A stretch of DNA of 14,841 nucleotides from contig DBBL01000019.1 in assembly GCA_002292185.1 (NCBI GenBank), forward strand, positions 1 to 14,841, written 5' to 3'. This document shows, piece by piece, positions 1-6,757 of the stretch. The notes beneath the pieces are model-generated. The model ran no database searches, was not told the origin of the DNA, and saw only the letters and a list, made by a program, of their open reading frames with translations. The DNA is from Akkermansiaceae bacterium UBA985. Its GTDB lineage: Bacteria > Verrucomicrobiota > Verrucomicrobiia > Verrucomicrobiales > Akkermansiaceae. How positions within the stretch are numbered: the first letter of the stretch is position 1; every line of letters begins with the position of its first letter. The translations under genes and the position numbers were made by a program.

Positions 1-55
1 AGAAAGCCGTTATGATGGCCAGCGCGAACAGCACGGTTACTGTAAACTTACTCAT
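1..55 (-). CDS. 5' end of an exported or membrane protein (partial)
   Basis: An ATG on the minus strand at 55-53 opens a frame that stays open to the window edge and reads MSKFTVTVLFALAIITAF. A lysine followed by an unbroken hydrophobic run is what a signal peptide or first membrane segment looks like. Only 18 codons are visible, so no function can be given. It is divergent from the cytochrome gene at 144, with 88 bp between the two starts. No clear Shine-Dalgarno sequence precedes it. It could be a chance open frame, but the N-terminal composition argues for a real gene. Confidence 0.5.
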   Translation of the reverse strand, partial: MSKFTVTVLFALAIITAF

Positions 56-105
56 AGACCGATTCTGTAAGCTCAATATTGTCCTAGCAAGCAGTAAGAT
101 GGTGA

Positions 106-134
106 TTGGTATCGCTAGTTGGCTATGCTAGAAT
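106..134 (+). promoter_or_regulatory. Predicted sigma-70-type promoter of the small cytochrome gene
   Basis: TTGGTA at 106-111 (4 of 6 matches to the -35 consensus) and TAGAAT at 129-134 (5 of 6 to the -10 consensus) are separated by exactly 17 bp. The -10 box ends only 9 nt before the ATG at 144. A normal transcription start about 7 nt downstream would give a leader of roughly 3 nt, so the mRNA may be leaderless. This agrees with the absence of a Shine-Dalgarno sequence. Predicted by eye. Confidence 0.45.
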
Positions 135-143
135 AGTTACAGC

Positions 144-503
144 ATGTTAAAAGATATTAGATTCACGCAATGGGGGGCGTTTGCCGCATTTACAATCTAT
201 TTGGGTTTTGCCTTCCAAGCCTGCACCCCAACTCAGAATTACGCTGAAATGCCAGTGCCTAATGCGGAAATGGCCCATAAATCAGGGCAGCCACTGGATA
301 CCTTAGGTAAAGGCTACGCGCTCTCTCAAGTTCATTGCTCACAGTGCCACGAATTTAAGCTGCCTGAGAATATGCGGGTAGATGAGTGGCATACGATTGT
401 TCCCGGCATGGCTTGGAATGCTGGTCTTAACAAAGAAGATGAGGCTGCGGTGATGGCTTATCTGGTGGCTACAGTTGAGCAAACAGAAAAGTCTGAGGAA
501 TAG
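144..503 (+). CDS. Small membrane-anchored monoheme c-type cytochrome
   Basis: The 119-residue protein begins with an N-terminal hydrophobic segment (about residues 11-26) ending in AFQAC, with Cys27 at a place where a lipoprotein cysteine could be. The lipobox is imperfect because -3 is Phe, so it may be a lipoprotein or simply membrane-anchored. A single CxxCH heme-c motif (CSQCH, residues 65-69) attaches heme; Met89 in VPGMAW, or Met77, is the likely second axial ligand. The remainder is a short helical domain of the size expected for a minimal monoheme cytochrome c. It should act on the periplasmic side as an electron carrier, but no oxidase, reductase or maturation gene is adjacent, so the partner is unknown. 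The start follows a well-placed promoter; no Shine-Dalgarno is present. The YlbF-like gene follows on the same strand. Confidence 0.85.
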   Translation: MLKDIRFTQWGAFAAFTIYLGFAFQACTPTQNYAEMPVPNAEMAHKSGQPLDTLGKGYALSQVHCSQCHEFKLPENMRVDEWHTIVPGMAWNAGLNKEDEAAVMAYLVATVEQTEKSEE

Positions 504-635
504 CTCGTGATTAGCAACGGCGCGCTTGGTTTACCGCCACTTTCTTTTTTTAAAAATGCCAGCTTCGGAGGTTGCATTGGCTGTTTTCAGAGGATAAGGG
601 TGTGTATGACTATGATTGCTAAGGAATCTAATGTG

Positions 636-1025
636 ATGTCCAAAACAAAAGAGCTGTGTGATGCGATCGCACAGGATATCGAGTTCGTTACCCTTCAGGG
701 ACAAGTTGAGCGCTTTCTTGCTGATGATGACGCCAAGCTTAAATACCAGTCGCTTCATGAGCGAGGTGATGAGCTTAATCAGAAGCAGCAGGCCGGAGTT
801 GAGCTGTCCGATAAGGAAATCCAAGAATTTGAAGATGCCCGTGAGTCACTTTTCTCTAATGAGGTAGCCAGTGACTTCATGGAGGCTCAGCAAGGCCTTC
901 AGACCTTGCAGAAAACCATTACAAAATATATCGGCATGACCCTTGAGCTTGGCCGCACTCCTACTCCAGAAGATATGGAGCAAGGTGACGGCGGTGGTTG
1001 CTGCGGTGGCGGATGCGGATGCTAA
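636..1025 (+). CDS. YlbF/YmcA-family protein with C-terminal cysteine cluster
   Basis: The 129-residue, highly charged, helical product resembles the Com_YlbF (YlbF/YmcA) family: a conserved start around TKELCDAIAQ, a central helical part, then FMEAQQGLQTLQKTI near residues 80-95. In Bacillus subtilis YlbF and YmcA form a complex with YaaT that interacts with RNase Y and affects mRNA maturation, competence and biofilm formation; whether this holds here is unknown. The tail is glycine-rich and ends in CCGGGCGC, giving four cysteines (122, 123, 127, 129) that could bind an Fe-S cluster or another metal. The ATG at 636 was chosen because the family-like sequence starts there and AAGGA lies at 621-625. 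An in-frame ATG at 606, preceded by AAGGG, would add 10 residues. The frame is open back to a GTG at 507, but that extension looks non-coding. A strong terminator follows. Confidence 0.85.
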   Translation: MSKTKELCDAIAQDIEFVTLQGQVERFLADDDAKLKYQSLHERGDELNQKQQAGVELSDKEIQEFEDARESLFSNEVASDFMEAQQGLQTLQKTITKYIGMTLELGRTPTPEDMEQGDGGGCCGGGCGC

Positions 1026-1042
1026 TAACTTACCTTTAGATC

Positions 1043-1082
1043 AAAGCCTCCTGGGTCCACTGGACTCGAGGGGGCTTTTTTT
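1043..1082 (+). terminator. Rho-independent terminator after the YlbF-like gene
   Basis: AAAGCCTCC at 1043 begins an imperfect stem of about 16 bp that folds back onto GGACTCGAGGGGGCTTT, with a tight loop around 1058-1061, one G-U pair and one small bulge. Seven T residues follow at 1076-1082. It starts 17 nt after the stop codon. The stem could also act weakly on the opposite strand for metF, but the T-tract there is short. Confidence 0.75.
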
Positions 1083-1126
1083 GAGGTTAGCCTCATTAAC
1101 AGCGCTTCTGTCAGCAGGCTCAGCTA

Positions 1127-1156
1127 TTCCTTTCCTGAGCGTTCCTTTCCTGAGTG
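1127..1156. repeat. 15-bp tandem duplication next to the metF stop codon
   Basis: Two adjacent copies, TTCCTTTCCTGAGCG (1127-1141) and TTCCTTTCCTGAGTG (1142-1156), differ at one base. They lie directly beyond the metF stop codon (1158-1160, minus strand), in the convergent gap between metF and the YlbF-like gene. It looks like a recent slippage duplication; no function is evident. Confidence 0.8.
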
Positions 1157-1157
1157 T

Positions 1158-2054
1158 CTAGCGCATGCCGAGTAGTGAGTATACTTCACGTGTAGCCCTG
1201 CTTTGATTGAGGGTGTAGAAGTGGATTCCGTCTACCCCTTGATCGAGTAATCCCGCACATTGCTCGGCAGCATGCTGAATACCCACTTGCTGCACGGATT
1301 CTTTGTCATCTCCAGCGCGTTTGAGGGCTTTGAGGAGACGCGCAGGGAAATGGGCACCAGCGGCAAGTTCTGCCATGCGGTGGATTCCTTTTGCTGAGGT
1401 AATGGGCATAATTCCAGCAATGATGGGTATATTGATGCCTGCGAGTTGACAGCGATCACGAAAATCAAAAAAGTCATGATTATCAAAAAAGAGCTGAGTG
1501 CATATGTAATCAGCACCCTGATCCACCTTTGCCTTTAAATAGTCCATTTCCAATAAGCGGTTGGGCGTGTCAGGGTGCCCCTCGGGAAATGCCGCAACAC
1601 CAATGCCAAAACCTCGAGGGTCTGGGTGTTTGCCTGATTCGTTGAAAGACTTGATATGTCGCACAAGGTCCACTGCCTGTTGAAAGGCATCTTGTGAGCG
1701 GTCGTAACTGCTGTTGTTTGCCGGAGGGTCGCCCCGGAGGGCCAAAATATTTCCTATATTGGCAGACGCATATCGATCAAGAGTAGATGTGATTTCTTCC
1801 TCACTGTGAGAGACACAGGTCAAATGAGGGACAGGTGGAGTGTCCGTGGTTTCCTTGATTTTAAGGACGAGGTCGTGGGTGAGATCCCGGGTCGTGCCTC
1901 CCGCTCCATAAGTCACACTTACAAATGATGGTTTATATTCTGATAAGTCCTTGATGGTCTCATAGAGTGCATGAGACGCCTCTTGGCTTTTCGGCGGAAA
2001 AAATTCAAATGAGAAAGTGGGTTCCTCAGGTTTAATAATATCACTGATGTGCAT
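1158..2054 (-). CDS. metF: Methylenetetrahydrofolate reductase
   Basis: This enzyme reduces 5,10-methylene-tetrahydrofolate to 5-methyl-tetrahydrofolate with FAD and a nicotinamide cofactor, supplying the methyl group for methionine synthesis in the cytoplasm. Numbered from the ATG at 2054 (298 residues, the usual bacterial length), the family motifs are FSFEFFPPK near residues 14-22 with Glu17 as the conserved catalytic-loop acid, SVTYGAGG near residues 46-53, and ALRGDPP near residues 106-112. The barrel fold continues to YTLNQS near the C-terminus. An ATG at 2072 would add six residues (MIIHQA), but MHISDII just before the EFFPPK motif resembles the usual family start, and a -10-like GATAAT at 2070-2065 overlaps the upstream ATG, favouring 2054. 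It is divergent from the EF-hand gene and has no Shine-Dalgarno. No other methionine-pathway gene is adjacent. Confidence 0.95.
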   Translation of the reverse strand: MHISDIIKPEEPTFSFEFFPPKSQEASHALYETIKDLSEYKPSFVSVTYGAGGTTRDLTHDLVLKIKETTDTPPVPHLTCVSHSEEEITSTLDRYASANIGNILALRGDPPANNSSYDRSQDAFQQAVDLVRHIKSFNESGKHPDPRGFGIGVAAFPEGHPDTPNRLLEMDYLKAKVDQGADYICTQLFFDNHDFFDFRDRCQLAGINIPIIAGIMPITSAKGIHRMAELAAGAHFPARLLKALKRAGDDKESVQQVGIQHAAEQCAGLLDQGVDGIHFYTLNQSRATREVYSLLGMR

Positions 2055-2186
2055 CGCTTGGTGAATTATCATTGATAATGCGGATAAACGAAATAAAAAA
2101 ATACATTACATTCACAACTCTCCGGCCTTTAAGGTGTTCAAATCTTATCATCGCTCGGTAACATTGCTCAAATTTCAGCATATCAC

Positions 2187-3008
2187 ATGAACCTACCCAC
2201 TCTACACTTAAGCTTTCGAATGCTTGTTTCGTTTCTTGTACTCGGTGAAGTTTCGGCAGAAGAGTCCGCGGAGAGTGGAGTTTCGATCTCGCCACAGAAC
2301 CCTCATTCGCCCAAGGAGTTGCGTAAATTGAAGCTTCCCCAGAAGCAGAGTAATATTGGCAAGGAGCGAGGGATGGTATTCGCTGGTGTGGATACAGATA
2401 ATGATCGTCAATTAACGTTTAGCGAATTTATAGGTATTAAACGCCTGCAAAATATGGAGCCCAAAAAGCAGCGTCAATTATTTGATTTTCTCGACCATGA
2501 TAAAGATGGTTATCTGCAAATGCGTGAGATTTTTCATCCTACCATTCCAAAATGGATGAAGGTTGCTCGTCGAGAATTTCCTCGCTTTGACGTAAATAAA
2601 GATGGCCGGCTAACTGTTGCTGAGTTTTCTGAATTGATGAAATTGACAAATGAAAACAGGCTCAAGCCTACTGAGTTGTTTGTCCGATTAGATCAAAATA
2701 AGAATAATGGCATTGAATTGTTTGAGCTCAATGCCAAGCCGCGTAGATTTAATCACTCCGGTGCGGATTTTACTACTCATGATAAAAATGCAAGCGGGGG
2801 CCTCGACTATGATGAATACTCACATATGCCATGGATTTACAAATGGCCGGAAGAGCGTCGCAAAAAGCTATTTGAACGCATTGATGTCGATGGTGATGGC
2901 GAGCTTAGTAAGCGTGAGATAGGGGGCATGCATTCATACCGTAAGCGCATGCCTGGTTTTGAGGGTCCTGGAAGCAGGAAGCTGCCAAGCAAGAAAAAGG
3001 CATTTTGA
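2187..3008 (+). CDS. Secreted protein with six EF-hand loops
   Basis: The 273-residue product has an N-terminal signal peptide (Arg11, hydrophobic 12-20, likely cleavage after VSA at residue 24). Six 12-residue EF-hand loops follow, starting at D69, D103, D135, D169, D199 and D233, with loop ends at E80, E114, E146, E180, E210 and E244. The spacing of 30-34 residues gives three EF-hand pairs. Loops 2, 3 and 6 have the canonical D-x-D/N-x-D-G pattern; loop 1 has Arg in place of Gly and loop 4 has Asn. The C-terminus is basic. The sequence predicts Ca2+ binding outside the cytoplasm, as a buffer, scaffold or Ca2+-stabilised surface protein; no enzymatic domain is visible. An in-frame ATG at 2220 would shorten the signal peptide and remove its only positive charge, so 2187 is preferred. 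It is divergent from metF, with 132 bp between. Confidence 0.85.
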   Translation: MNLPTLHLSFRMLVSFLVLGEVSAEESAESGVSISPQNPHSPKELRKLKLPQKQSNIGKERGMVFAGVDTDNDRQLTFSEFIGIKRLQNMEPKKQRQLFDFLDHDKDGYLQMREIFHPTIPKWMKVARREFPRFDVNKDGRLTVAEFSELMKLTNENRLKPTELFVRLDQNKNNGIELFELNAKPRRFNHSGADFTTHDKNASGGLDYDEYSHMPWIYKWPEERRKKLFERIDVDGDGELSKREIGGMHSYRKRMPGFEGPGSRKLPSKKKAF

Positions 3009-3089
3009 TTACAGGTGGGCGTGGGCTCTGGTGAGAACGGGGGAGGTAGCCTTGGCTGTATTTTCCTTGGTTTGATGATTCAGCAATTT

Positions 3090-3124
3090 GAGTTGTTTTC
3101 TTATCTTTGCAGGGTTAACAACTC
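3090..3124. repeat. Perfect 8-bp inverted repeat upstream of the zinc-ribbon gene
   Basis: GAGTTGTT (3090-3097) and AACAACTC (3117-3124) are exact reverse complements separated by 19 nt. The second arm ends 20 nt before the ATG at 3145, just upstream of a -10-like TAGCAT at 3133-3138. This position would suit an operator or an RNA hairpin, but the spacing is long and chance is possible. Confidence 0.35.
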
Positions 3125-3144
3125 TATGTGCTTAGCATTAAATA

Positions 3145-4338
3145 ATGAGTAATTTAATTGAGGGTTATTACCACTGCAATGAATGTGATTCACTTTTTGA
3201 GTCACAGATCATCGGCGCAGATCTCCAGAATTGCCCTCATTGCGGCAAGGCTGTGGCAGGGATCGCGGAGATTGGCCCTGAGTTGGAAATGGATGACGAT
3301 TTTCTCTCTAGGGACGCCGAAGATAGTCTTGATCAGAATCTAGTTAGAGCTGGCGATCTGGTGTCTGGTGGCAAAACCAACGATGAGCGAGTTGATATCG
3401 ATGTTGAGCAAACCACAGAAAAAGAGAAAGTAGCGCGGCAACTAAGGTTGATATCAATTGCGTGGATATCGCTGGTGGTTTCAGCTGTAGCTGTGGTGAT
3501 TTATTTTAATCAAGCCGGGGATGAGCCTTCAATATCTGCACAGGCTGAGAAAAAAAACACGCAGCAAATAGAAACCGAAAAGCAGGCGATAAAACTAGCA
3601 CTGCCCAAATGCATGAAGGTTATCAAAGGTTTTATCAATGCCTCGAGTGCTGCAGCTAAGGCTCAATATGTTTATAACGGGGTTAGGCTTTCACGTGAAA
3701 TGGAGGCGTTTTATGCAGCGCGACCAAGTTTTCGACCTCAGCTAACACAGGTGAGAGTGGTGCATTACCAGGCGCTCGATATTCCTGGGCTCTATGCGAT
3801 AGGAGCTATTTGCCAATCAGAAGTAGGCGAGCGTTTTGAGGTTGTGTTCATTCGTGATGGAAAAGAATGGAAGATCGAGTGGGAATCTTTTGTCCGTTAT
3901 AGTGAGAGTAATTGGACACTTTTCACAACAAAGACCAATGGTGAAGAGGCTGAATTTCGACTTTATATGCGTGTGATGGATGTTGGTGAGGATCTTGCAG
4001 GTGGCGATGTCTTGGTTAAATTTTATAAGCCCGATGTCTTCAGGGGACGAGGATTTGACGGTTACGCGTCCGAGGGGGTCAGAATTCCAGCATACAGTGT
4101 GCAGGGTAAGATTATCAGTGAGATGGCCAGACAGGAAGAAGCAGCCGATGGCTATGACCATGTGGGCTTAAAAGTTTCTAATTTTGATCCAGAGCATTAC
4201 CACAGGGTGCGAGTTCGCATGAGGCTACTTAAAAACTCAGAACAGGAACCGCGCCTGGAGTTGGTCCGCATTATCGCAAACCACTGGTATGATCCCGCTA
4301 TTGTTCAGGCTACGGGTTTACCAGAAAAATCAGAGTGA
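3145..4338 (+). CDS. Zinc-ribbon, single-pass membrane protein of unknown function
   Basis: The 397-residue product starts with a four-cysteine zinc ribbon (C11-x2-C14 and C30-x2-C33, with Pro-His between the second pair). An acidic linker to about residue 95 follows, then one membrane segment at 102-121 preceded by basic residues, then a roughly 270-residue domain. By the positive-inside rule the ribbon would be cytoplasmic and the large domain periplasmic. The C-terminal part (about 148-390) alternates charged helix and beta-like stretches and has no catalytic motif that I recognise. Proteins with this plan are familiar to me as hypothetical proteins in Verrucomicrobia, but I cannot assign a role. 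Its 3' end overlaps the convergent aroE by 9 bp. No Shine-Dalgarno; a -10-like TAGCAT ends 6 nt before the ATG. Confidence 0.85.
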   Translation: MSNLIEGYYHCNECDSLFESQIIGADLQNCPHCGKAVAGIAEIGPELEMDDDFLSRDAEDSLDQNLVRAGDLVSGGKTNDERVDIDVEQTTEKEKVARQLRLISIAWISLVVSAVAVVIYFNQAGDEPSISAQAEKKNTQQIETEKQAIKLALPKCMKVIKGFINASSAAAKAQYVYNGVRLSREMEAFYAARPSFRPQLTQVRVVHYQALDIPGLYAIGAICQSEVGERFEVVFIRDGKEWKIEWESFVRYSESNWTLFTTKTNGEEAEFRLYMRVMDVGEDLAGGDVLVKFYKPDVFRGRGFDGYASEGVRIPAYSVQGKIISEMARQEEAADGYDHVGLKVSNFDPEHYHRVRVRMRLLKNSEQEPRLELVRIIANHWYDPAIVQATGLPEKSE

Positions 4339-5256
4339 GCCCAATAGGCCCTTCCTCATATGCTCCAGAGGGGTGTCGCCGGGAAACCAGCACTCATAAG
4401 CTAACACACCTTGATGGAGTAACATGGATAGTCCATTGGCGGTGCGTGCTCCTACTGACTTGGCATGGCTAAGCAAGGTAGTTTGAGCAGGATTATAGAT
4501 CATATCGTAGACCAGATGGTGCGGCTGGATGCAATTTGAGGGCAAGGGCTTACGGTCGAATGAACGCAAGCCCAGCGAAGTGGCATTGATGATTAACTCA
4601 GCATGTCCAGCGGCTTCGGCAATGTCTGGATCCTCCGGTCCGATGGCGGTGAAACGTTCTCCCGGACCTGCGAGGTGATTGATTTGGCCGCCTTGGGATT
4701 CGAGCTCAGTGAGTAGGTCCTGGGCTTTTTCCAGAGTTCGGTTCACCAGCCAGATTTGATCACAGCCGATACGCGCACACTGGGTAGCGACCGCCCGGCC
4801 AGCACCTCCACCAACACCAACGATCATCACCTTGAGGTCGGCGAGGTCGATACCGAAGTCTTCACGGATAGCTCGCACCAGTCCTGGCGCGTCGGTGTTA
4901 TGCCCTAATGTCTGATCGCCGAAAATGACGGTATTGACCGCACCCATGGCGCGGGCGTCTTCGCTGAGCTCGTCACAGCAATCCATCACCTCGAACTTGT
5001 GCGGCACAGTGACATTGCAACCGATGAAATCGAGCTGCTTCATCTGCTGGAGTGCCTCAGCGACGTGGCCGGGCTCGACCTCGAGACGAATGTAGCGGAT
5101 CCCTTTGCCCTGCGCGTCGAGTGCAGCCTGATGCATTGCTGGGGAAGCAGAGTGGCTGACAGGGTGGCCGATGACTGCTAGGCGTGCGGGCTTGTCGGCG
5201 CCAGCATCGAGTATTTCACGGCTGGATAAATCGGCGAGCTGGTAGACGTCTTTCAT
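4330..5256 (-). CDS. aroE: Shikimate dehydrogenase
   Basis: AroE reduces 3-dehydroshikimate to shikimate with NADPH in the aromatic amino acid pathway. Motifs in order: the shikimate-binding SHSASP (34-39), NVTVPHK (81-87) with catalytic Lys87, NTDAPG (120-125) with its partner Asp122, the glycine-rich nucleotide loop GVGGGAGRA (147-155), the NRT signature of NADPH-preferring enzymes (172-174), and NATSLGL (224-230). At 308 residues it is longer than the Escherichia coli enzyme (272), partly because of a roughly 20-residue N-terminal extension before LAVIGHPVSHS. It lies 39 nt downstream of gltX and in the same frame, so the two are probably co-transcribed. Its 3' end overlaps the convergent zinc-ribbon gene. 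No Shine-Dalgarno precedes the ATG, so translation may depend on coupling to gltX. Confidence 0.95.
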   Translation of the reverse strand: MKDVYQLADLSSREILDAGADKPARLAVIGHPVSHSASPAMHQAALDAQGKGIRYIRLEVEPGHVAEALQQMKQLDFIGCNVTVPHKFEVMDCCDELSEDARAMGAVNTVIFGDQTLGHNTDAPGLVRAIREDFGIDLADLKVMIVGVGGGAGRAVATQCARIGCDQIWLVNRTLEKAQDLLTELESQGGQINHLAGPGERFTAIGPEDPDIAEAAGHAELIINATSLGLRSFDRKPLPSNCIQPHHLVYDMIYNPAQTTLLSHAKSVGARTANGLSMLLHQGVLAYECWFPGDTPLEHMRKGLLGSL

Positions 5257-5275
5257 TGGAATGGGTGCTTCGTTA

Positions 5276-5308
5276 TTGGCTGTTAAGGTTGGCTGTTAAA
5301 GTTGGCTG
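5276..5308. repeat. 13-bp tandem repeat across the gltX-aroE junction
   Basis: TTGGCTGTTAAGG (5276-5288) and TTGGCTGTTAAAG (5289-5301) are followed by a partial third copy TTGGCTG (5302-5308). The repeat covers the last gltX codons, its stop (5296-5298) and most of the 39-nt spacer to aroE. Because 13 is not a multiple of three, only one copy supplies the in-frame stop. Confidence 0.85.
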
Positions 5309-6615
5309 ATCGTGCGTCGGATACGGCGAACGCTCTCGTCCTTGCCGAGGATTTCCAAGATGGCTCCTAGATCAGGGCCTCCAGATTGACCGCTGAGGGC
5401 AACCCGGGTCGGGAACATCAGTTGTCCTGCTTTGGCGTCGTTGGCAATAGCGGTGCTGGCGATGGTGTCTTTGGCGCTGGTCCAATCATCGGCGCGATCG
5501 AATGCGAGTGCAAGTTCGCTGAGTAGATTTTTAGCTGCAGCATTATTGCGGACTTTATCGAGAGCGTCCTGATCGTAAGCAAAATCATTATCGAGTAAAA
5601 AGGCGATGGCCGCGGGGACCTCAGCAAGCAGCCGGGTCTTTTCCTGAACAGAAGCGGCAATACTAGTGAAGTTATCCGGAAGATCATAGCCAGCTCGCTG
5701 GACAAAGGGGGCAGCGGCATGGGCAAAGTCGGAGGCACTCATTTGTGCAAGGTGCTGCTGGTTGATCCAGGCGCATTTCTCAGCATCAAACTTAGCAGGT
5801 GAGCGGTTCACGCCCTCAAGAGTGAAGCGCTCAACAATTTCGCTGATCGGCATGATTTCTGACTCATCTTTGGGAGACCAGCCGAGCAGCGAGAGGAAAT
5901 TGAATACGGCAGTCGGGATATAACCTTCCTCGGCGTAGCCAGCGATGGCAGCCCCTGTGTCGCGCTTGCTCATCTTGGAGCCGTCCATGTTGAGAATCAG
6001 TGGAATGTGTCCGTAGAGAGGGGGCTCGACACCGAAGGCTTCAAAAAGCTGCAGGTGCTTGGGTGTATTCATCAGGTGATCCTCGCCGCGTAAGACGTGG
6101 CTAATTTTCATTTCGAGATCATCAACGACATTGACGAAGTGGAATACATAGGAGCCATCGGAGCGTTTGACCACCATGTCTGGAGTGTTGGATTCATCGC
6201 GGTAGTCGATAGTGATCTCACCGCAGATCAGGTCCTGCATGGTGACAGGTTTGCGGGCAAACCTGAATCTCCAGGCGCCATCGTCTTCGTAGACACGGCC
6301 ATCAGCACGAAGTTTCTCGAACCACTTGTCATAGAATTCGTTGCGCTGGCTTTGGTAATAAGGGCCGTAGTCTCCCTTGCAGACGCCATCGGGTTGTGGG
6401 CCCTCGTCCCAGTCGAGGCCAAGCCAGGCCATGCCTGTGAAGATGGCTTCTCTAGCGGCTTCAGTATTACGGGCTTCGTCGGTATCCTCGACTCTGAGGA
6501 TGAAGGAACCGCCGTGCTTGCGTGCTAGTAGCCAGTTAAAGAGGGCTGTGCGGGTGCCGCCGACGTGTAGGTAGCCAGTTGGAGAAGGGGCAAAACGGGT
6601 ACGCACTCCGGTCAT
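5296..6615 (-). CDS. gltX: Glutamyl-tRNA synthetase
   Basis: GltX charges tRNA with glutamate using ATP in the cytoplasm. Numbered from the ATG at 6615 (439 residues), the class I signatures are FAPSPTGYLHVGG (8-20, the HIGH-type motif) and KMSKR (214-218). LRVEDTD near residue 40 and LRGEDHLMNTP (175-185) are conserved active-site regions. At 439 residues it is somewhat shorter than common enzymes of about 470; the segment after GRVYEDDGAWRFR lacks the CxC zinc-binding pair found in some relatives, so it belongs to the zinc-free type. Whether it discriminates between Glu and Gln tRNAs cannot be read here. The frame extends to a GTG at 6633, but the ATG is more likely because the motif starts eight residues on and a possible weak promoter (TTAAAT at 6646-6641) would begin transcription near that GTG. 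aroE follows closely. Confidence 0.95.
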   Translation of the reverse strand: MTGVRTRFAPSPTGYLHVGGTRTALFNWLLARKHGGSFILRVEDTDEARNTEAAREAIFTGMAWLGLDWDEGPQPDGVCKGDYGPYYQSQRNEFYDKWFEKLRADGRVYEDDGAWRFRFARKPVTMQDLICGEITIDYRDESNTPDMVVKRSDGSYVFHFVNVVDDLEMKISHVLRGEDHLMNTPKHLQLFEAFGVEPPLYGHIPLILNMDGSKMSKRDTGAAIAGYAEEGYIPTAVFNFLSLLGWSPKDESEIMPISEIVERFTLEGVNRSPAKFDAEKCAWINQQHLAQMSASDFAHAAAPFVQRAGYDLPDNFTSIAASVQEKTRLLAEVPAAIAFLLDNDFAYDQDALDKVRNNAAAKNLLSELALAFDRADDWTSAKDTIASTAIANDAKAGQLMFPTRVALSGQSGGPDLGAILEILGKDESVRRIRRTISQL

Positions 6616-6757
6616 GTCATGGGATTGGTTCACAAGCGGTATTTAACGTGCCATGCCTTACAGCGCAAGCATGGAGGTGAGGCAATGGAGGTTCATTTTC
6701 TTTAAAAACAAGGATTCGTGGTTTTCCTTTTGCTAATGTGTCTCTAGAGTCGTCCGC

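Noticed and set aside
507..635. N-terminal extension of the YlbF-like protein back to a GTG
   Set aside because: The extension has no family resemblance and looks non-coding; ATGs at 636 or 606 with purine-rich sites upstream are better starts.
1082..1095. TGAGG-TTAG-CCTCA hairpin as a metF terminator
   Set aside because: On the minus strand it is followed by A residues rather than T residues, so it lacks the uridine tract.
6097..6528. 143-codon open frame antisense to gltX
   Set aside because: Lies wholly within gltX, which has clear synthetase motifs; this is a shadow frame of a GC-richer gene.
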